Positions 1 to 8,619 are shown, numbered from the stretch's first letter. The stretch is 64,000 nt of DNA from Glacieibacterium sp965200405 (GCF_965200405.1 NZ_OZ241356.1:186001-250000); one strand, 5' to 3'. Notes: generated by a model from the sequence alone, not told the origin. Program-made: numbers and translations.

Positions 1-35
1 CAAGAGGAGGAGGCAACCGCGGCGGCGCGGCCCAT
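1..35 (-). CDS. Start of gene following ftsI, in the murE position (partial)
   Basis: Only the first 11 codons are in the window. An ATG on the minus strand overlaps the ftsI stop codon as ATGA, the same overlap used between the other genes of this operon. In the conserved division and cell wall cluster the gene after ftsI is usually murE (UDP-MurNAc-tripeptide synthetase). The identity therefore rests on gene order only; the visible residues (MGRAAAVASSS) are not diagnostic. Confidence 0.4.
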   Translation of the reverse strand, partial: MGRAAAVASSS

Positions 36-1819
36 CACTCCTCGACTTTCTTGTTGTCGATCAGGCCCAGGAGTCCTGTGATATCAATGTCCCGGCTCAT
101 GTCGGGGCGAACGCCGAGGATCGGCCCGATGCGCGCGACGATCTTTTCCACGATCGGGGCGGAGACCATGCCGGCAGTCGCGAAGCCGCCGGTCTTGGCG
201 TTGCCGTGCGGCTCGTCGAGCATGGCGATGACGACGTAGCGCGGCGCATCCATCGGGAAGGCCGAGGCGAAGGTCGAGACCAGCGCGTGCTTGGCATAGC
301 GGCCGCCCTGCGCCTTTTCGGCGGTGCCGGTCTTGCCGCCGACACGGTAGCCCGGCGTGTTCGCCTTGCGCCCGGTGCCTGAGGTGACGACCAGCCGGAG
401 CAGCGCGCGCATCTTGTCGGAGGTCGCCTCGGTGAAGACGCGCTTGCCCGGGACCGGGGCGCCCGGCTGGATCTTGAGCATCGTCGCCGGATGCAGGATG
501 CCGCCATTGACCAGGGCGGTATAGGCAGTCGCGAGATGCAGCGGCGACACCGCGACGCCGTGGCCGAAGCCGACGGTCATGGTGGCGATCTCGCCCCAAT
601 TGTTCGACGCCGGGTACAGGGTGCGCCCGCGCTCCGGCAGCTCGACCTGGACGGGGTTGAGGAAGCCGAGCTGGTCGAGATAGGCGCGCTGCTTCACGGC
701 GCCCAGTTCGGCGGCCATGTGCGCGGTGCCGATGTTCGACGAGTGGATGAAGATCTCCGGGATCGTCGCCCATTTGCGCAGTTCGTGGCCGCGATCGTCA
801 TGGATGGTGAAGCGCCCGATGTGGATCGGCGCAGTGGCGTCGTACTTCTGCCCCATCGAGTGGATGAAGCCGGAGTCCAGCGACATCGCGATGGTCAGCG
901 CCTTGAAGGTCGATCCAAGCTCGTAGACGCCCATCGTCGTGCGGTTGAAGCGCGAGTTATCGTCGCTGTGGCCCGCCGCGTTGGGATTGAAATTGGGCAA
1001 CGAGGCCAGGGCGACGACCTCGCCGGTGTGGACGTCCATGACGATGCCCGCTGCACCGATCGCCCTGAATTCGGTCATCGCGGCGCCGAGTTCGGATTCG
1101 ACCGCCTGCTGGACGCGCATGTCCATCGCCAGCTGGACCGGGGTGCCGCGCGTCGCGACATCGGCCAGGCGCCGGTCGAGCGCCTTCTCCATGCCGTACA
1201 TGCCGCCGTCGTCGATGTCGGTATAGCCGAGCGCGTGCGCGCCGAGGCTGAGATTGGGGTAGAGCCGCTCCGGCTCGCGCTCCAGCGTGATCGCCGGCTC
1301 GCCGAGGTCGTTGATCGCCTTGGCCTGGCTCGGCAGGACGCGGCGCGAGATGTAGCGGAAGACGCCGGGATGGACGAGCTCGGCGTAGATCTGCGCCTCG
1401 CTCTTCTCAGGGATGATCGCGGCGAGGCGCCGGGCCAGCAATTTCGGATCGCCGACCAGCTTGCGCGGTGCGACGGAGATCGCGAACGCCTCGAAGCTGC
1501 GTGCCAGCTCGTTGCCGTTGCGATCGAGGATATCGCCGCGCTTGGGCGCCAGCATGGCCAGCGTCGATGCCGTCGTGGTGGGCCGGTCGTGGAGAAGCGC
1601 CAGGTCGCCGAGGCGGAGCGCCAGCCCGGCGATACCGGCGGCGAAAACCATGCCGCCGATGACCAGCCGGTGACGGGCACGCGCGAACGCGGTCTGCCGG
1701 CGACCGGCCAGCGTGACCGGGGCGGCGGACGTACGCGGCTTGCGCGGCGCGCCGCCCAGCGTTGCCGGACCCGCACCGCGCAGGACTGTCGTATCGGCTG
1801 GCAGCGCGGCGGAGTTCAC
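35..1819 (-). CDS. ftsI: Peptidoglycan D,D-transpeptidase FtsI (penicillin-binding protein 3)
   Basis: Septal class B penicillin-binding protein that cross-links peptidoglycan at the division site. The 594-residue protein has a basic N-terminal tail, one membrane anchor at about residues 52-72, a dimerisation domain at about 85-230 and a transpeptidase domain. Catalytic motifs are visible: STFK with Ser303 and Lys306, SSN at 360-362, and KTGT from Lys496. The start is a GTG that overlaps the ftsL-like stop codon (GTGA). It sits fourth in the mraZ-rsmH-ftsL-ftsI series, so it is probably co-transcribed from the mraZ promoter. Confidence 0.96.
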   Translation of the reverse strand: MNSAALPADTTVLRGAGPATLGGAPRKPRTSAAPVTLAGRRQTAFARARHRLVIGGMVFAAGIAGLALRLGDLALLHDRPTTTASTLAMLAPKRGDILDRNGNELARSFEAFAISVAPRKLVGDPKLLARRLAAIIPEKSEAQIYAELVHPGVFRYISRRVLPSQAKAINDLGEPAITLEREPERLYPNLSLGAHALGYTDIDDGGMYGMEKALDRRLADVATRGTPVQLAMDMRVQQAVESELGAAMTEFRAIGAAGIVMDVHTGEVVALASLPNFNPNAAGHSDDNSRFNRTTMGVYELGSTFKALTIAMSLDSGFIHSMGQKYDATAPIHIGRFTIHDDRGHELRKWATIPEIFIHSSNIGTAHMAAELGAVKQRAYLDQLGFLNPVQVELPERGRTLYPASNNWGEIATMTVGFGHGVAVSPLHLATAYTALVNGGILHPATMLKIQPGAPVPGKRVFTEATSDKMRALLRLVVTSGTGRKANTPGYRVGGKTGTAEKAQGGRYAKHALVSTFASAFPMDAPRYVVIAMLDEPHGNAKTGGFATAGMVSAPIVEKIVARIGPILGVRPDMSRDIDITGLLGLIDNKKVEE

Positions 1820-2496
1820 CGCAGCGAGACGCGTTTCAGGCTGGCGCGCTCGCTGGCAGCGGCGGCGGCGATCGCACCGGTCACGGCATCGTCGAGGCCC
1901 AGGCCCATCTCTGCGGTCCGGTTGTTGATATTGGTCTTGGGCACGGCAACACTTTGGCTAGCGGAGGCGACCGGTCGGGCGGCAGCGGCCGTCTGGACCG
2001 GCATCGAGCTGCGGGCAATCGGCGCTGCCCGGACCGGTGCCAAATCCGCGACGGACGGTGACGGGACCACGTAGGAAGCGCGCTGCAGCGGCGAACGCGG
2101 CGCAGCCGGAGCCTCGGCAATGGTGAAGCGCATGGCCGGAGCGGCCGGCGCCTGCACCGGCGCCGCCTGCGCGGAGGCGACCGTCACGATCGGCGCCTGC
2201 GGGCCGCGGGTGGCGACGAAGCTGGCGAGCTGGACCGGATCGCGGACGAACTGCGCCGCGGCGGGGGCGTTCATCGCCAGCACCTCGTCGTTCCAGCGCT
2301 GCAACTCGGGCATCCGCGAGCGCGTCTTGAGCTCGGCCTGCAGGGTGCGGATGCCACGCATGTCGCTGGCGATCTTGACGCGCAGGTCCTCGACGGCCTT
2401 GCGTTCGCCGGAGACCTTGAGCGACACCGTATAACAGCCCAGCACCATGGCGAGGGCGGCGCCGCCCGACAGCAGTGATCCAAAACGCGCGATCAT
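1816..2496 (-). CDS. ftsL: FtsL-like division protein with long Ala/Pro-rich tail
   Basis: Small bitopic protein between rsmH and ftsI, the position of ftsL, whose product works with FtsB and FtsQ at the septum. It shows a single N-terminal membrane segment (about residues 6-25) followed by a helical, charged stretch of coiled-coil character (about 30-75). After that comes an unusual low-complexity tail of roughly 130 residues rich in Ala, Pro and Val. E. coli FtsL is about 120 residues, so this version is long. ATGA overlap with rsmH and GTGA overlap with ftsI support co-translation. FtsL is poorly conserved, so the name rests on topology and gene order. Confidence 0.75.
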   Translation of the reverse strand: MIARFGSLLSGGAALAMVLGCYTVSLKVSGERKAVEDLRVKIASDMRGIRTLQAELKTRSRMPELQRWNDEVLAMNAPAAAQFVRDPVQLASFVATRGPQAPIVTVASAQAAPVQAPAAPAMRFTIAEAPAAPRSPLQRASYVVPSPSVADLAPVRAAPIARSSMPVQTAAAARPVASASQSVAVPKTNINNRTAEMGLGLDDAVTGAIAAAAASERASLKRVSLR

Positions 2497-3449
2497 GCGA
2501 TACTCCCAGAGACAACGCCCCAGGCGGGGGCGGCAGTGCGAACGGCGGACCGCAACGTCGCCGATCGGGCGCGTGGGTTGCGGCGGGTTTCAGCGTCGGA
2601 GGCGCGAACGGCCTTGGCCGGACGCGCGAAGCTGGGGGCGCGATCGGCGTGAGCCGGCGGCAGGTGCCGCGATCCGCCGGGATTGCCGCCCGAACGCTCG
2701 CGCAGGAAGGTCTTCACGGCCCGGTCCTCGAGGCTGTGGAAGCTGACGACGGCAAGGCGGCCACCGGGACGCAGCAGGCGCTCGGCGGCATCCAGCCCGG
2801 CATCGAGTTCGCCGAGTTCGTCGTTGATGTGGATGCGCAGCGCCTGGAAGGTGCGCGTCGACGGGTCCTTGCCGCCCGGCTGCGGGCCGCAGACGCTGCG
2901 GACCAGCCGTGCCAGTTCCGAGGTGCGGGTCAGCGGCCGGTCGTTGACGATGGCGCGCGCGATCCGGCGCGCCTTGGGCTCGTCACCCAGGCGGAACAGC
3001 ACGTCGGCGATCTCGGCCTCGTCGGCGGCGTTGATGAAGTCGGCGGCGGTCGGGCCGTCACCGCTCATCCGCATGTCGAGCGGACCGTCGGACTGGAAGG
3101 AGAAGCCACGCTCGGCCTGGTCGATCTGCATCGACGAGACACCGATATCGAGCGCGATAGCGTCGACCGCGGTGACGCCGCGCTCGGCCAGCGCCCGGTC
3201 CATCAGTGCGAAGCGCTCGCCGACCAGCGACAGGCGGCCGTCGAACTCGGCCGTCATCGCGGCACCGGCGGCGATCGCCGACGGGTCGCGGTCGAAGGCC
3301 CAGGCATGGCCGATGCCATGGCCCAGCGCGGCGCGGGTATAGCCACCCGCACCGAACGTGCCGTCGACATAGATATCGCCGTCGGTCAGCGCGAGCGCCG
3401 TCATGACCTCGTCGAGCAGCACGGCGATGTGGGCAGGGGCGGCGGTCAT
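2493..3449 (-). CDS. rsmH: 16S rRNA (cytosine1402-N4)-methyltransferase RsmH
   Basis: Methylates N4 of C1402 in 16S rRNA using S-adenosylmethionine. The 318-residue protein begins with the family-typical HIAVLLDEV segment and has the SAM-binding loop DGTFGAGGYTR at about residues 29-39. It also carries the MRMSGDGPTAADFIN region and the C-terminal VVSFHSLEDR motif. Length fits the family. It overlaps mraZ and the ftsL-like gene by four bases each (ATGA), the usual arrangement at the head of the division cluster. Confidence 0.97.
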   Translation of the reverse strand: MTAAPAHIAVLLDEVMTALALTDGDIYVDGTFGAGGYTRAALGHGIGHAWAFDRDPSAIAAGAAMTAEFDGRLSLVGERFALMDRALAERGVTAVDAIALDIGVSSMQIDQAERGFSFQSDGPLDMRMSGDGPTAADFINAADEAEIADVLFRLGDEPKARRIARAIVNDRPLTRTSELARLVRSVCGPQPGGKDPSTRTFQALRIHINDELGELDAGLDAAERLLRPGGRLAVVSFHSLEDRAVKTFLRERSGGNPGGSRHLPPAHADRAPSFARPAKAVRASDAETRRNPRARSATLRSAVRTAAPAWGVVSGSIA

Positions 3450-3919
3450 GCGACCTCCCCTTTCAGCGACATCTCGTAACGGCAGATCCGCGCCGAAGGC
3501 TCGTCGAGGCCTTCCTGCGCAAGGAACTTGGCCGGGTTCCAGATCTCGAAATACTCGCCGCTGCCGACGAAATAGACATGCTTCTCGACGCCGGCGAGTT
3601 CGCGCAGCAGCGGCGTCAGGGTGATGCGATAGCCGTCGTCGACATTGAGGGAGACGGTACGGCCGAAGGCGCGGCGCAGCGCGGCGGCACGCTCCCGCGA
3701 GTAATCGCCGGCAAAGCGCAGCTCGATCTCGGCGCGCAGGCGAGCCTCATGATCCTTGTCGTAGCCGATCAGGCAGTCGTCATATTCGGATGGCGCGATG
3801 GTCAGCGCGCGGGGCGAAGTGCGGGTGTCGAGAACGGCGCGCAACCAGGCTGGGACGGAGACGCGCGCCTTGGCGTCGACCGCATTGAGCGTAAAGCCCG
3901 AATATTGCTCCCCAGCCAC
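3446..3919 (-). CDS. mraZ: Transcriptional regulator MraZ
   Basis: AbrB-fold DNA-binding protein that represses its own operon by binding TGGGN direct repeats. The 157-residue product carries the two SpoVT/AbrB-like half domains: the first around residues 5-50 with the DAKARVSVPAWLR motif, the second around 80-130. The start is GTG, preceded by a GAGGGG ribosome binding site. It is the first gene of the division cluster here. A four-repeat MraZ box lies about 100-135 bases upstream of the start, which supports autoregulation. Confidence 0.95.
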   Translation of the reverse strand: MAGEQYSGFTLNAVDAKARVSVPAWLRAVLDTRTSPRALTIAPSEYDDCLIGYDKDHEARLRAEIELRFAGDYSRERAAALRRAFGRTVSLNVDDGYRITLTPLLRELAGVEKHVYFVGSGEYFEIWNPAKFLAQEGLDEPSARICRYEMSLKGEVA

Positions 3920-4019
3920 TCAACCCCTCGCCGGGCAGTCCGACCTGTGTGAAGCGCGGCCAAAGCCGGGTCGTCACACTTGGAAAGGCCGATACCGCCA
4001 CTGTGGACAAGCGATATCA

Positions 4020-4054
4020 TGGGCAGGGTTGGGCCTCAATGGGAATTCTAGGGA
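4020..4054 (+). promoter_or_regulatory. MraZ operator (four TGGGN-type repeats)
   Basis: Four direct repeats start at 4020, 4030, 4040 and 4050: TGGGC, TGGGC, TGGGA and AGGGA, each separated by exactly five bases. This is the known MraZ binding architecture (TGGGN-N5 repeats). The repeats read on the + strand while mraZ reads on the minus strand. The exact 10-bp periodicity places all repeats on one face of the helix. Confidence 0.85.
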
Positions 4055-4107
4055 TTTCGCCCCAAATGGACTGTCTTTCTGTGGACGAATCATAGCAGCG
4101 AGCCAGT

Positions 4108-4123
4108 AGAACATGCATGTTCT
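4108..4123. promoter_or_regulatory. 16-bp perfect palindrome
   Basis: AGAACATGCATGTTCT is a perfect 16-bp palindrome in the mraZ upstream region. It resembles an operator for a dimeric regulator. It is not the alphaproteobacterial LexA pattern, which is a direct GTTC-N7-GTTC repeat. The cognate protein is unknown. Confidence 0.6.
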
Positions 4124-4147
4124 TCTTTCATTCCGGCCGAATTAATC

Positions 4148-4156
4148 TGTGGATAA
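4148..4156 (-). promoter_or_regulatory. DnaA box (perfect consensus)
   Basis: TGTGGATAA on the + strand is TTATCCACA on the minus strand, the canonical DnaA box. Degenerate relatives in the same orientation lie at 4002 (TGTGGACAA), 4080 (TGTGGACGA) and 4160 (TGTGGGATA). DnaA control of the division cluster is the simplest reading; a replication origin is less likely because dnaA, dnaN, hemE and parAB are absent from the window. Confidence 0.55.
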
Positions 4157-4374
4157 CTCTGTGGGATAGAGCGGTTACAAATACGTAACAAGCTTGGGAC
4201 GGCGTGGGGGTTTGTGGGTGATCCCAAACGGGTAGCGAGCATTGCTGGCCGATGTGGCAGCGTCCGGAATGTCGCGAGATCGGCGACCTGGTGGCCTTCC
4301 AATGCGAGGCGCGCTTGCAGATCGAGACTGGAAGAACGGAGGGGCCGCGTAACGTGCCGTTGCGGCCGGCAGGG

Positions 4375-4623
4375 TCAGGTGGTGGGAACCTGGCGCTCGG
4401 TGGCTTGCGTGCCGGTGGCTGTGCTCGGCGGCGGGACCTGACGATTGACGTCGTGGCGTTCGGCTTCAGGGGCCGCCCCCGGCGCAACGCCGAGCACGGC
4501 AAGCGTCTCGCCCTGCCCGCCGGCAGGAACGACGGGGCGATGCGGCTTGATGCCGACGGCGGCAACCAGCACCATCAGGAAGATAGCGGCGAGTCCTGTC
4601 AGACCGGCGCGGACGCGTTGCAT
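4375..4623 (-). CDS. Small single-pass membrane protein
   Basis: An 82-residue protein of unknown function with one membrane segment at about residues 6-26 (GLTGLAAIFLMVLVAAVG core) and a Pro/Thr-rich soluble tail. The ATG at 4623 is preferred over an upstream in-frame ATG at 4683 because a GAGGG ribosome binding site lies about six bases before it and the resulting N terminus is a good membrane anchor. No family was recognised. Confidence 0.55.
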   Translation of the reverse strand: MQRVRAGLTGLAAIFLMVLVAAVGIKPHRPVVPAGGQGETLAVLGVAPGAAPEAERHDVNRQVPPPSTATGTQATERQVPTT

Positions 4624-4692
4624 AGACCCTCGCAAATCCTCGTGTCCGTGCGCCACCCCCAAGCTGCACGTCCGAAGTTCCAACGTTGCAAG

Positions 4693-5718
4693 TTAGACAC
4701 ACCCGGCCCGGATGTCGAGTCTGCGCCCCGGATCGAGCCAGGGGGGCGACGCAAGGCCGCGCGCTGCGCACCATGCCGGATCGAACAGCGTCGACAGATA
4801 GCGCATGCCGCTGTCGCACAGGATGGTCACCACCGTGCTGCCCGGCCCGAGATGCCGACCGAGGCGGACGGCGCCGGCGACGTTGATGCCGGAGGACAGG
4901 CCGAGGCACAGGCCCTCCTCCTCGAGCAGGCGGTGGACCCACGGCAGCCCCTCCTCGTCGGGGACCTGGAACTGGGTGTCGGGCACGAAGCCGTCGAGGT
5001 TGCCGGTGATGCGGCTCTGGCCGATGCCTTCCGACACCGACGAGCCATCGGCGCGCAGTTCGCCGTGCGCGTACCAGTCGTAGAGCGAGGCACCCATCGG
5101 GTCGGTCAGGGCGACGCAAAGCCCGGGCTTCTCGGACTTCAGGCCCATGCCGACGCCGGCCAGCGTACCGCCGGTGCCGACCGCGCAGGTGAAGCCGTCG
5201 ACGTCGCCGCCGGTCTGCGCCCAGATCTCCGGCGCCGTGGTCTTGATGTGCGCCAGCCGATTGGCGGTGTTGTCGAACTGGTTGGCCCAGACTGCGCCGG
5301 GCGTCTCCTCGGCGATGCGCCGCGAGGTGTGGACGTAATGGCAGGGCGACGAGTATTTCGCCGCCGGGACCAGCACGAGCTGCGCGCCGAGCGCCCGCAG
5401 CGTGTCCTGCTTCTCCTTCGACTGGGTGTCGGGCATGACGATGACGGTGCGGTAGCCCTTGGCATTGGCGACCACCGCCAGGCCGATGCCGGTATTGCCC
5501 GCGGTGCCCTCGACGATGGTGCCGCCGGGCTGGATCAGGCCACGCGCCTCGGCGTCCTCCAGGATGAACAGCGCGGCGCGGTCCTTGACGGAGCCGCCGG
5601 GGTTCATGAACTCGCACTTGCCCAGGATCGTCGCGCCGGACGCCTCGCTGGGGCCGCGCAGCTTGATCAACGGGGTGTTGCCGATCAGGTCGATGACGTT
5701 GCGGGCGATGCTGCTCAT
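4693..5718 (-). CDS. cysK: Cysteine synthase A (O-acetylserine sulfhydrylase)
   Basis: PLP enzyme that makes cysteine from O-acetylserine and sulfide. The 341-residue protein has the PLP lysine in the NPGGSVKDRAAL motif, the EGTAGNTG substrate loop, the GTGGTLAG phosphate-binding loop and the LGLSSG serine motif near the C terminus. The C terminus is slightly longer than in typical CysK. It stands alone on the minus strand, divergent from a solute-binding protein gene. Confidence 0.92.
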   Translation of the reverse strand: MSSIARNVIDLIGNTPLIKLRGPSEASGATILGKCEFMNPGGSVKDRAALFILEDAEARGLIQPGGTIVEGTAGNTGIGLAVVANAKGYRTVIVMPDTQSKEKQDTLRALGAQLVLVPAAKYSSPCHYVHTSRRIAEETPGAVWANQFDNTANRLAHIKTTAPEIWAQTGGDVDGFTCAVGTGGTLAGVGMGLKSEKPGLCVALTDPMGASLYDWYAHGELRADGSSVSEGIGQSRITGNLDGFVPDTQFQVPDEEGLPWVHRLLEEEGLCLGLSSGINVAGAVRLGRHLGPGSTVVTILCDSGMRYLSTLFDPAWCAARGLASPPWLDPGRRLDIRAGCV

Positions 5719-5830
5719 GGTGGTGACTTAGGGACGCGCGTCGCGGGTCACAAGCAAGCGAAGTTTGGGCGCGGCCAAGCACGGACAGATAGCGGGTGCC
5801 AAAAGCGCCGGGCGGGGCTAGGAAGAAGCG

Positions 5831-7375
5831 ATGCGGCGGATGCCCCTACCCCTTGCCGCCCTGGTGCTGCTGGCCGCCTGCACCAAGGGCGAGGACGACA
5901 AGGCGGCGCTGCTGCGCGCCGATATCGTCGGCGACATGGCGGAGCCCGCCTCGCCGGTGCGGGCCGCGCTGACCCAGATGACGCAGCTCGGGCTGGTGCA
6001 GTTCGATGGCGCGGGGCAGCTCGTGCCGGGATTGGCCGCGAGCTGGCGGACGGTCGACGATGGGCGCAGCATCATCTTTCGCCTGCGCCCCGCGGTATGG
6101 TCCGACGGCCGCGCGCTGACCGCGGGCGATGTCGTGGCGGTGTTCCGCCGGATCATGGCGCCGGGCAGCACCAACACGCTGAAGCCGCTGCTGGCGGGCA
6201 TCGACAACGCGCCCTCGGTGATGGACGGGCGGGCGCCGGTGACCCTGCTGGGGGTCAACGCGCCGCTGCCCGATGTCGTCGAGATCCGCCTGTCGTCGCC
6301 GGATGCGGGGCTGCTGCAGCTGCTGGCGCTGCCCGAGGCGGTGATCATGCGGAGCGGCGCCCGGCCGCCCTCGACCGGGGCGTTCGTGCTGAAGGATGCC
6401 GGCGCCCGACCGATCATGCTGACCGCCAACCCGCGCTATTTCCTGGCGGCGGACAACCGGCTGGGCAGCGTCGCGGTGACGCCCTCGACCGATCCGCGGC
6501 TGTCGGTGCAGCGCTTCGTGCGTGGGCAGGCCGACCTGGTGATGGGCGACGGCATCGCCGGACTGGGCGAGGCGCGCACGCTGGGGCCGCGCGACACGCT
6601 GCGGCTGGAGCCGAGCTGGGGGGTCTACGGCTACCGCTTCAACACCGACCGCGAGCCGCTGAGCGATCCGCGGGTGCGGCGCGCGCTGGCCATGTCGATC
6701 GACCGCGCCGACATCGTGCAGCGGCTGTTCGCGACGCCGCTGATGGTGCCGCTGGTGTCGCTGGTGCCGCCCGATGCCGGCAGCGGTGCGAACGCGCCGG
6801 CGGTGCCCGACTGGTCCGCGATGGACACCCCAGCGCGCAACGCACTGGCGACGCAGCTGCTGCACGAGGCCGGCTATGGCCCTGAGCGACCGCTGCGGCT
6901 GACGGTCGCGCTGCCGCCGGGGCGCGAGCATGCGCAGGTCTTCGACGCGGTGGCGCGCGGCTGGGCGCTGCTCGGGGTGCAGGCCGCCGCCCTGGAACGC
7001 GCCCCGGCGGCGCAGCGCGATGCAGAGGCGCGGGGCGACTATGACCTGGCGCTGGTCGAGCGACGCGCCCCGACCGCGACGCCGCTGTTCTTCCTGCGCC
7101 CGTTCACCTGCGCGGCGCGACGCGGCAAGCAGGGCTACTGCAACCCCGACGCCGACGCGCTGATCGAGGGCGCGCGCGCCATGGCCAACGAGGATGCGCG
7201 GGCCGAGGCGCTGGGCCATGCCGAGGCGGCGATGCTGGCCGACACGCCGATGATCCCGTTGTTCGTCCCGGTGCGCTGGGCGCTGGTCGGCCGCAGCGTC
7301 ACCGGCTGGACTCCAAACCAGGGCGGGCAGCACCCATTTGCGACGCTCGACCTGCCTGCAAGGAAGACTCCGTGA
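5831..7375 (+). CDS. ABC transporter solute-binding lipoprotein, family 5 (oligopeptide/nickel type)
   Basis: Periplasmic binding component of an oligopeptide, dipeptide or nickel-type ABC importer. The 514-residue protein starts with a lipoprotein signal peptide whose lipobox is LAAC (Cys17). It then follows the SBP_bac_5 pattern, including YRFNTDREPLSDPRVRRALAMSIDR in the middle, split here as family-typical YRFN and RRALAMSIDR blocks. A good AGGAAGAAG ribosome binding site precedes the ATG. No permease or ATPase genes are adjacent, so the substrate is unknown. It overlaps the following thiolase gene by four bases (GTGA). Confidence 0.85.
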   Translation: MRRMPLPLAALVLLAACTKGEDDKAALLRADIVGDMAEPASPVRAALTQMTQLGLVQFDGAGQLVPGLAASWRTVDDGRSIIFRLRPAVWSDGRALTAGDVVAVFRRIMAPGSTNTLKPLLAGIDNAPSVMDGRAPVTLLGVNAPLPDVVEIRLSSPDAGLLQLLALPEAVIMRSGARPPSTGAFVLKDAGARPIMLTANPRYFLAADNRLGSVAVTPSTDPRLSVQRFVRGQADLVMGDGIAGLGEARTLGPRDTLRLEPSWGVYGYRFNTDREPLSDPRVRRALAMSIDRADIVQRLFATPLMVPLVSLVPPDAGSGANAPAVPDWSAMDTPARNALATQLLHEAGYGPERPLRLTVALPPGREHAQVFDAVARGWALLGVQAAALERAPAAQRDAEARGDYDLALVERRAPTATPLFFLRPFTCAARRGKQGYCNPDADALIEGARAMANEDARAEALGHAEAAMLADTPMIPLFVPVRWALVGRSVTGWTPNQGGQHPFATLDLPARKTP

Positions 7376-8547
7376 CCCAAGACCCGATCGTCGTCGTCGC
7401 CGCCCGCCGGACCGCCATGGGAGCGTTCCAGGGCGACCTCGGCTCGCTCACTGCCGCGCAACTGGGCGCCGCCGCGATCCGCGCGGCGCTGGCGCAATCG
7501 GGCATTCCCGGTGACCGGATCGACCGCGCCGTGATGGGCTGCGTACTCGGCGCCGGACAAGGCCAGGCCCCGGCCCGCCAGGCCGCGCTCGGTGCCGGCC
7601 TGCCGCAGTCGACGTCGGCGGTCACCGTCAACAAGATGTGCGGCAGCGGCATGCAGGCCGCCATCGACGCCCACGACGCCCTGGTCGCCGGTTCCGCCGA
7701 CTTCATCGTCGCGGGCGGCATGGAGAGCATGACCAACGCGCCTTACCTGCTCGCCAAGGCGCGCGGCGGCTTCCGCATGGGCCACGGCGAGATCAAGGAT
7801 TCGATGTTCCTCGACGGGCTGGAGGATGCCTATGAGCCCGGCCGCCTGATGGGCAGCTTCGCCGAGGACACCGCCCGCGATTACCAGTTCACCCGCGCCG
7901 CCCAGGACGAATGGGCGATCCGCTCGACCACCCGCGCCCAGGCCGCGATCGCCGCCGGAGCCTTTGCCAATGAGATCGCGCCGGTCGCAACCAAAGCCGG
8001 CGAGATCGGCACCGACGAACAGCCCGGCAAGGCGCGCCTCGACAAGATTCCGACCTTGAAGCCCGCTTTCGCCAAGGACGGCACCGTCACCGCCGCCAAC
8101 GCCTCCTCGATCAGCGACGGAGCGGCGGCGCTGATCCTGACCCGCGCCAGCGTCGCGGCGGCGCATGGCCTGACGCCGTTGGCGCGCATCCTGGGACACA
8201 GCGTCCATGCCCAGGCGCCGTCGCAGTTCGCCACCGCGCCTGCCCCCGCCATCGGCAAGCTGTTCGACAAGCTCGGGCTGACCGTTGCCGATGTCGACCT
8301 GTTCGAACTGAACGAGGCTTTTGCCGTCGTCGCCATGGCGGCGGTCCGCGACCTCGGGCTCGACCCCGCCAAGGTCAACATCCACGGCGGCGCCTGCGCG
8401 CTCGGCCATCCTATCGGCGCCAGCGGAGCGCGCATTCTCGTCACCCTGCTCCATGCGCTGCGCCGCACCGGCGGCACGGTCGGCGTTGCGTCCTTGTGCA
8501 TCGGCGGCGGCGAAGCCACCGCAATGGCGATCGAGGTTCTGAACTAA
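7372..8547 (+). CDS. Thiolase family acetyl-CoA acetyltransferase
   Basis: Catalyses thiolytic cleavage of 3-ketoacyl-CoA or condensation of acetyl-CoA. The 391-residue protein has the N-terminal nucleophile motif VNKMCGSGMQA, the NEAFA motif, GGACALGHPIGASGAR with the catalytic His, and the C-terminal CIGGGEA motif with the second Cys. The start is GTG overlapping the upstream stop. Coupling to a solute-binding protein gene is odd and gives no clue to the substrate. Confidence 0.93.
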   Translation: MTQDPIVVVAARRTAMGAFQGDLGSLTAAQLGAAAIRAALAQSGIPGDRIDRAVMGCVLGAGQGQAPARQAALGAGLPQSTSAVTVNKMCGSGMQAAIDAHDALVAGSADFIVAGGMESMTNAPYLLAKARGGFRMGHGEIKDSMFLDGLEDAYEPGRLMGSFAEDTARDYQFTRAAQDEWAIRSTTRAQAAIAAGAFANEIAPVATKAGEIGTDEQPGKARLDKIPTLKPAFAKDGTVTAANASSISDGAAALILTRASVAAAHGLTPLARILGHSVHAQAPSQFATAPAPAIGKLFDKLGLTVADVDLFELNEAFAVVAMAAVRDLGLDPAKVNIHGGACALGHPIGASGARILVTLLHALRRTGGTVGVASLCIGGGEATAMAIEVLN

Positions 8548-8594
8548 GCTGCGTCAACGGGTACGTAATAGTACGCTTGTTACACCCTCGACGC

Positions 8595-8619
8595 GGAACC
8601 GCTCCGCCCTACGGCGGTT
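8595..8619 (+). promoter_or_regulatory. Candidate EcfG promoter upstream of receiver protein
   Basis: GGAAC at 8595-8599, a 16-base spacer and GGTT at 8616-8619 match the EcfG consensus (GGAAC-N16/17-CGTT) except for the first base of the -10 element. The site coincides with a perfect 7-bp inverted repeat (GAACCGC and GCGGTTC), so it could instead be an operator or hairpin. Confidence 0.35.

Larger units (their letters stand above)
3920..4374. other. Regulatory intergenic region upstream of mraZ
   Basis: This 455-bp gap has no convincing gene. It separates mraZ from a small membrane protein gene whose 3' end points into it. The mraZ-proximal half holds an ordered set of TGGGN-type repeats, several TGTGGA motifs, a 16-bp palindrome and one perfect DnaA box, and is more AT-rich than its surroundings. 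The half nearer 4374 is GC-rich and shows nothing recognisable. No -35/-10 pair for mraZ can be assigned with confidence. Confidence 0.7.

Noticed and set aside
491..2074. 527-codon + strand frame opposite ftsI and the ftsL-like gene
   Set aside because: Antisense to well-supported genes of the division operon; no domain or ribosome binding site.
3920..4374. Chromosomal replication origin
   Set aside because: Only one perfect DnaA box, and no dnaA, dnaN, hemE, parAB or gidAB neighbours. Kept only as a possible DnaA regulatory site.
4252..6885. Open frame of 877 codons on the + strand across cysK and the solute-binding protein gene
   Set aside because: It lies antisense to cysK and out of frame with the lipoprotein gene, has no recognisable domain and an Arg/Gly/Ala-rich composition typical of shadow frames in GC-rich DNA.
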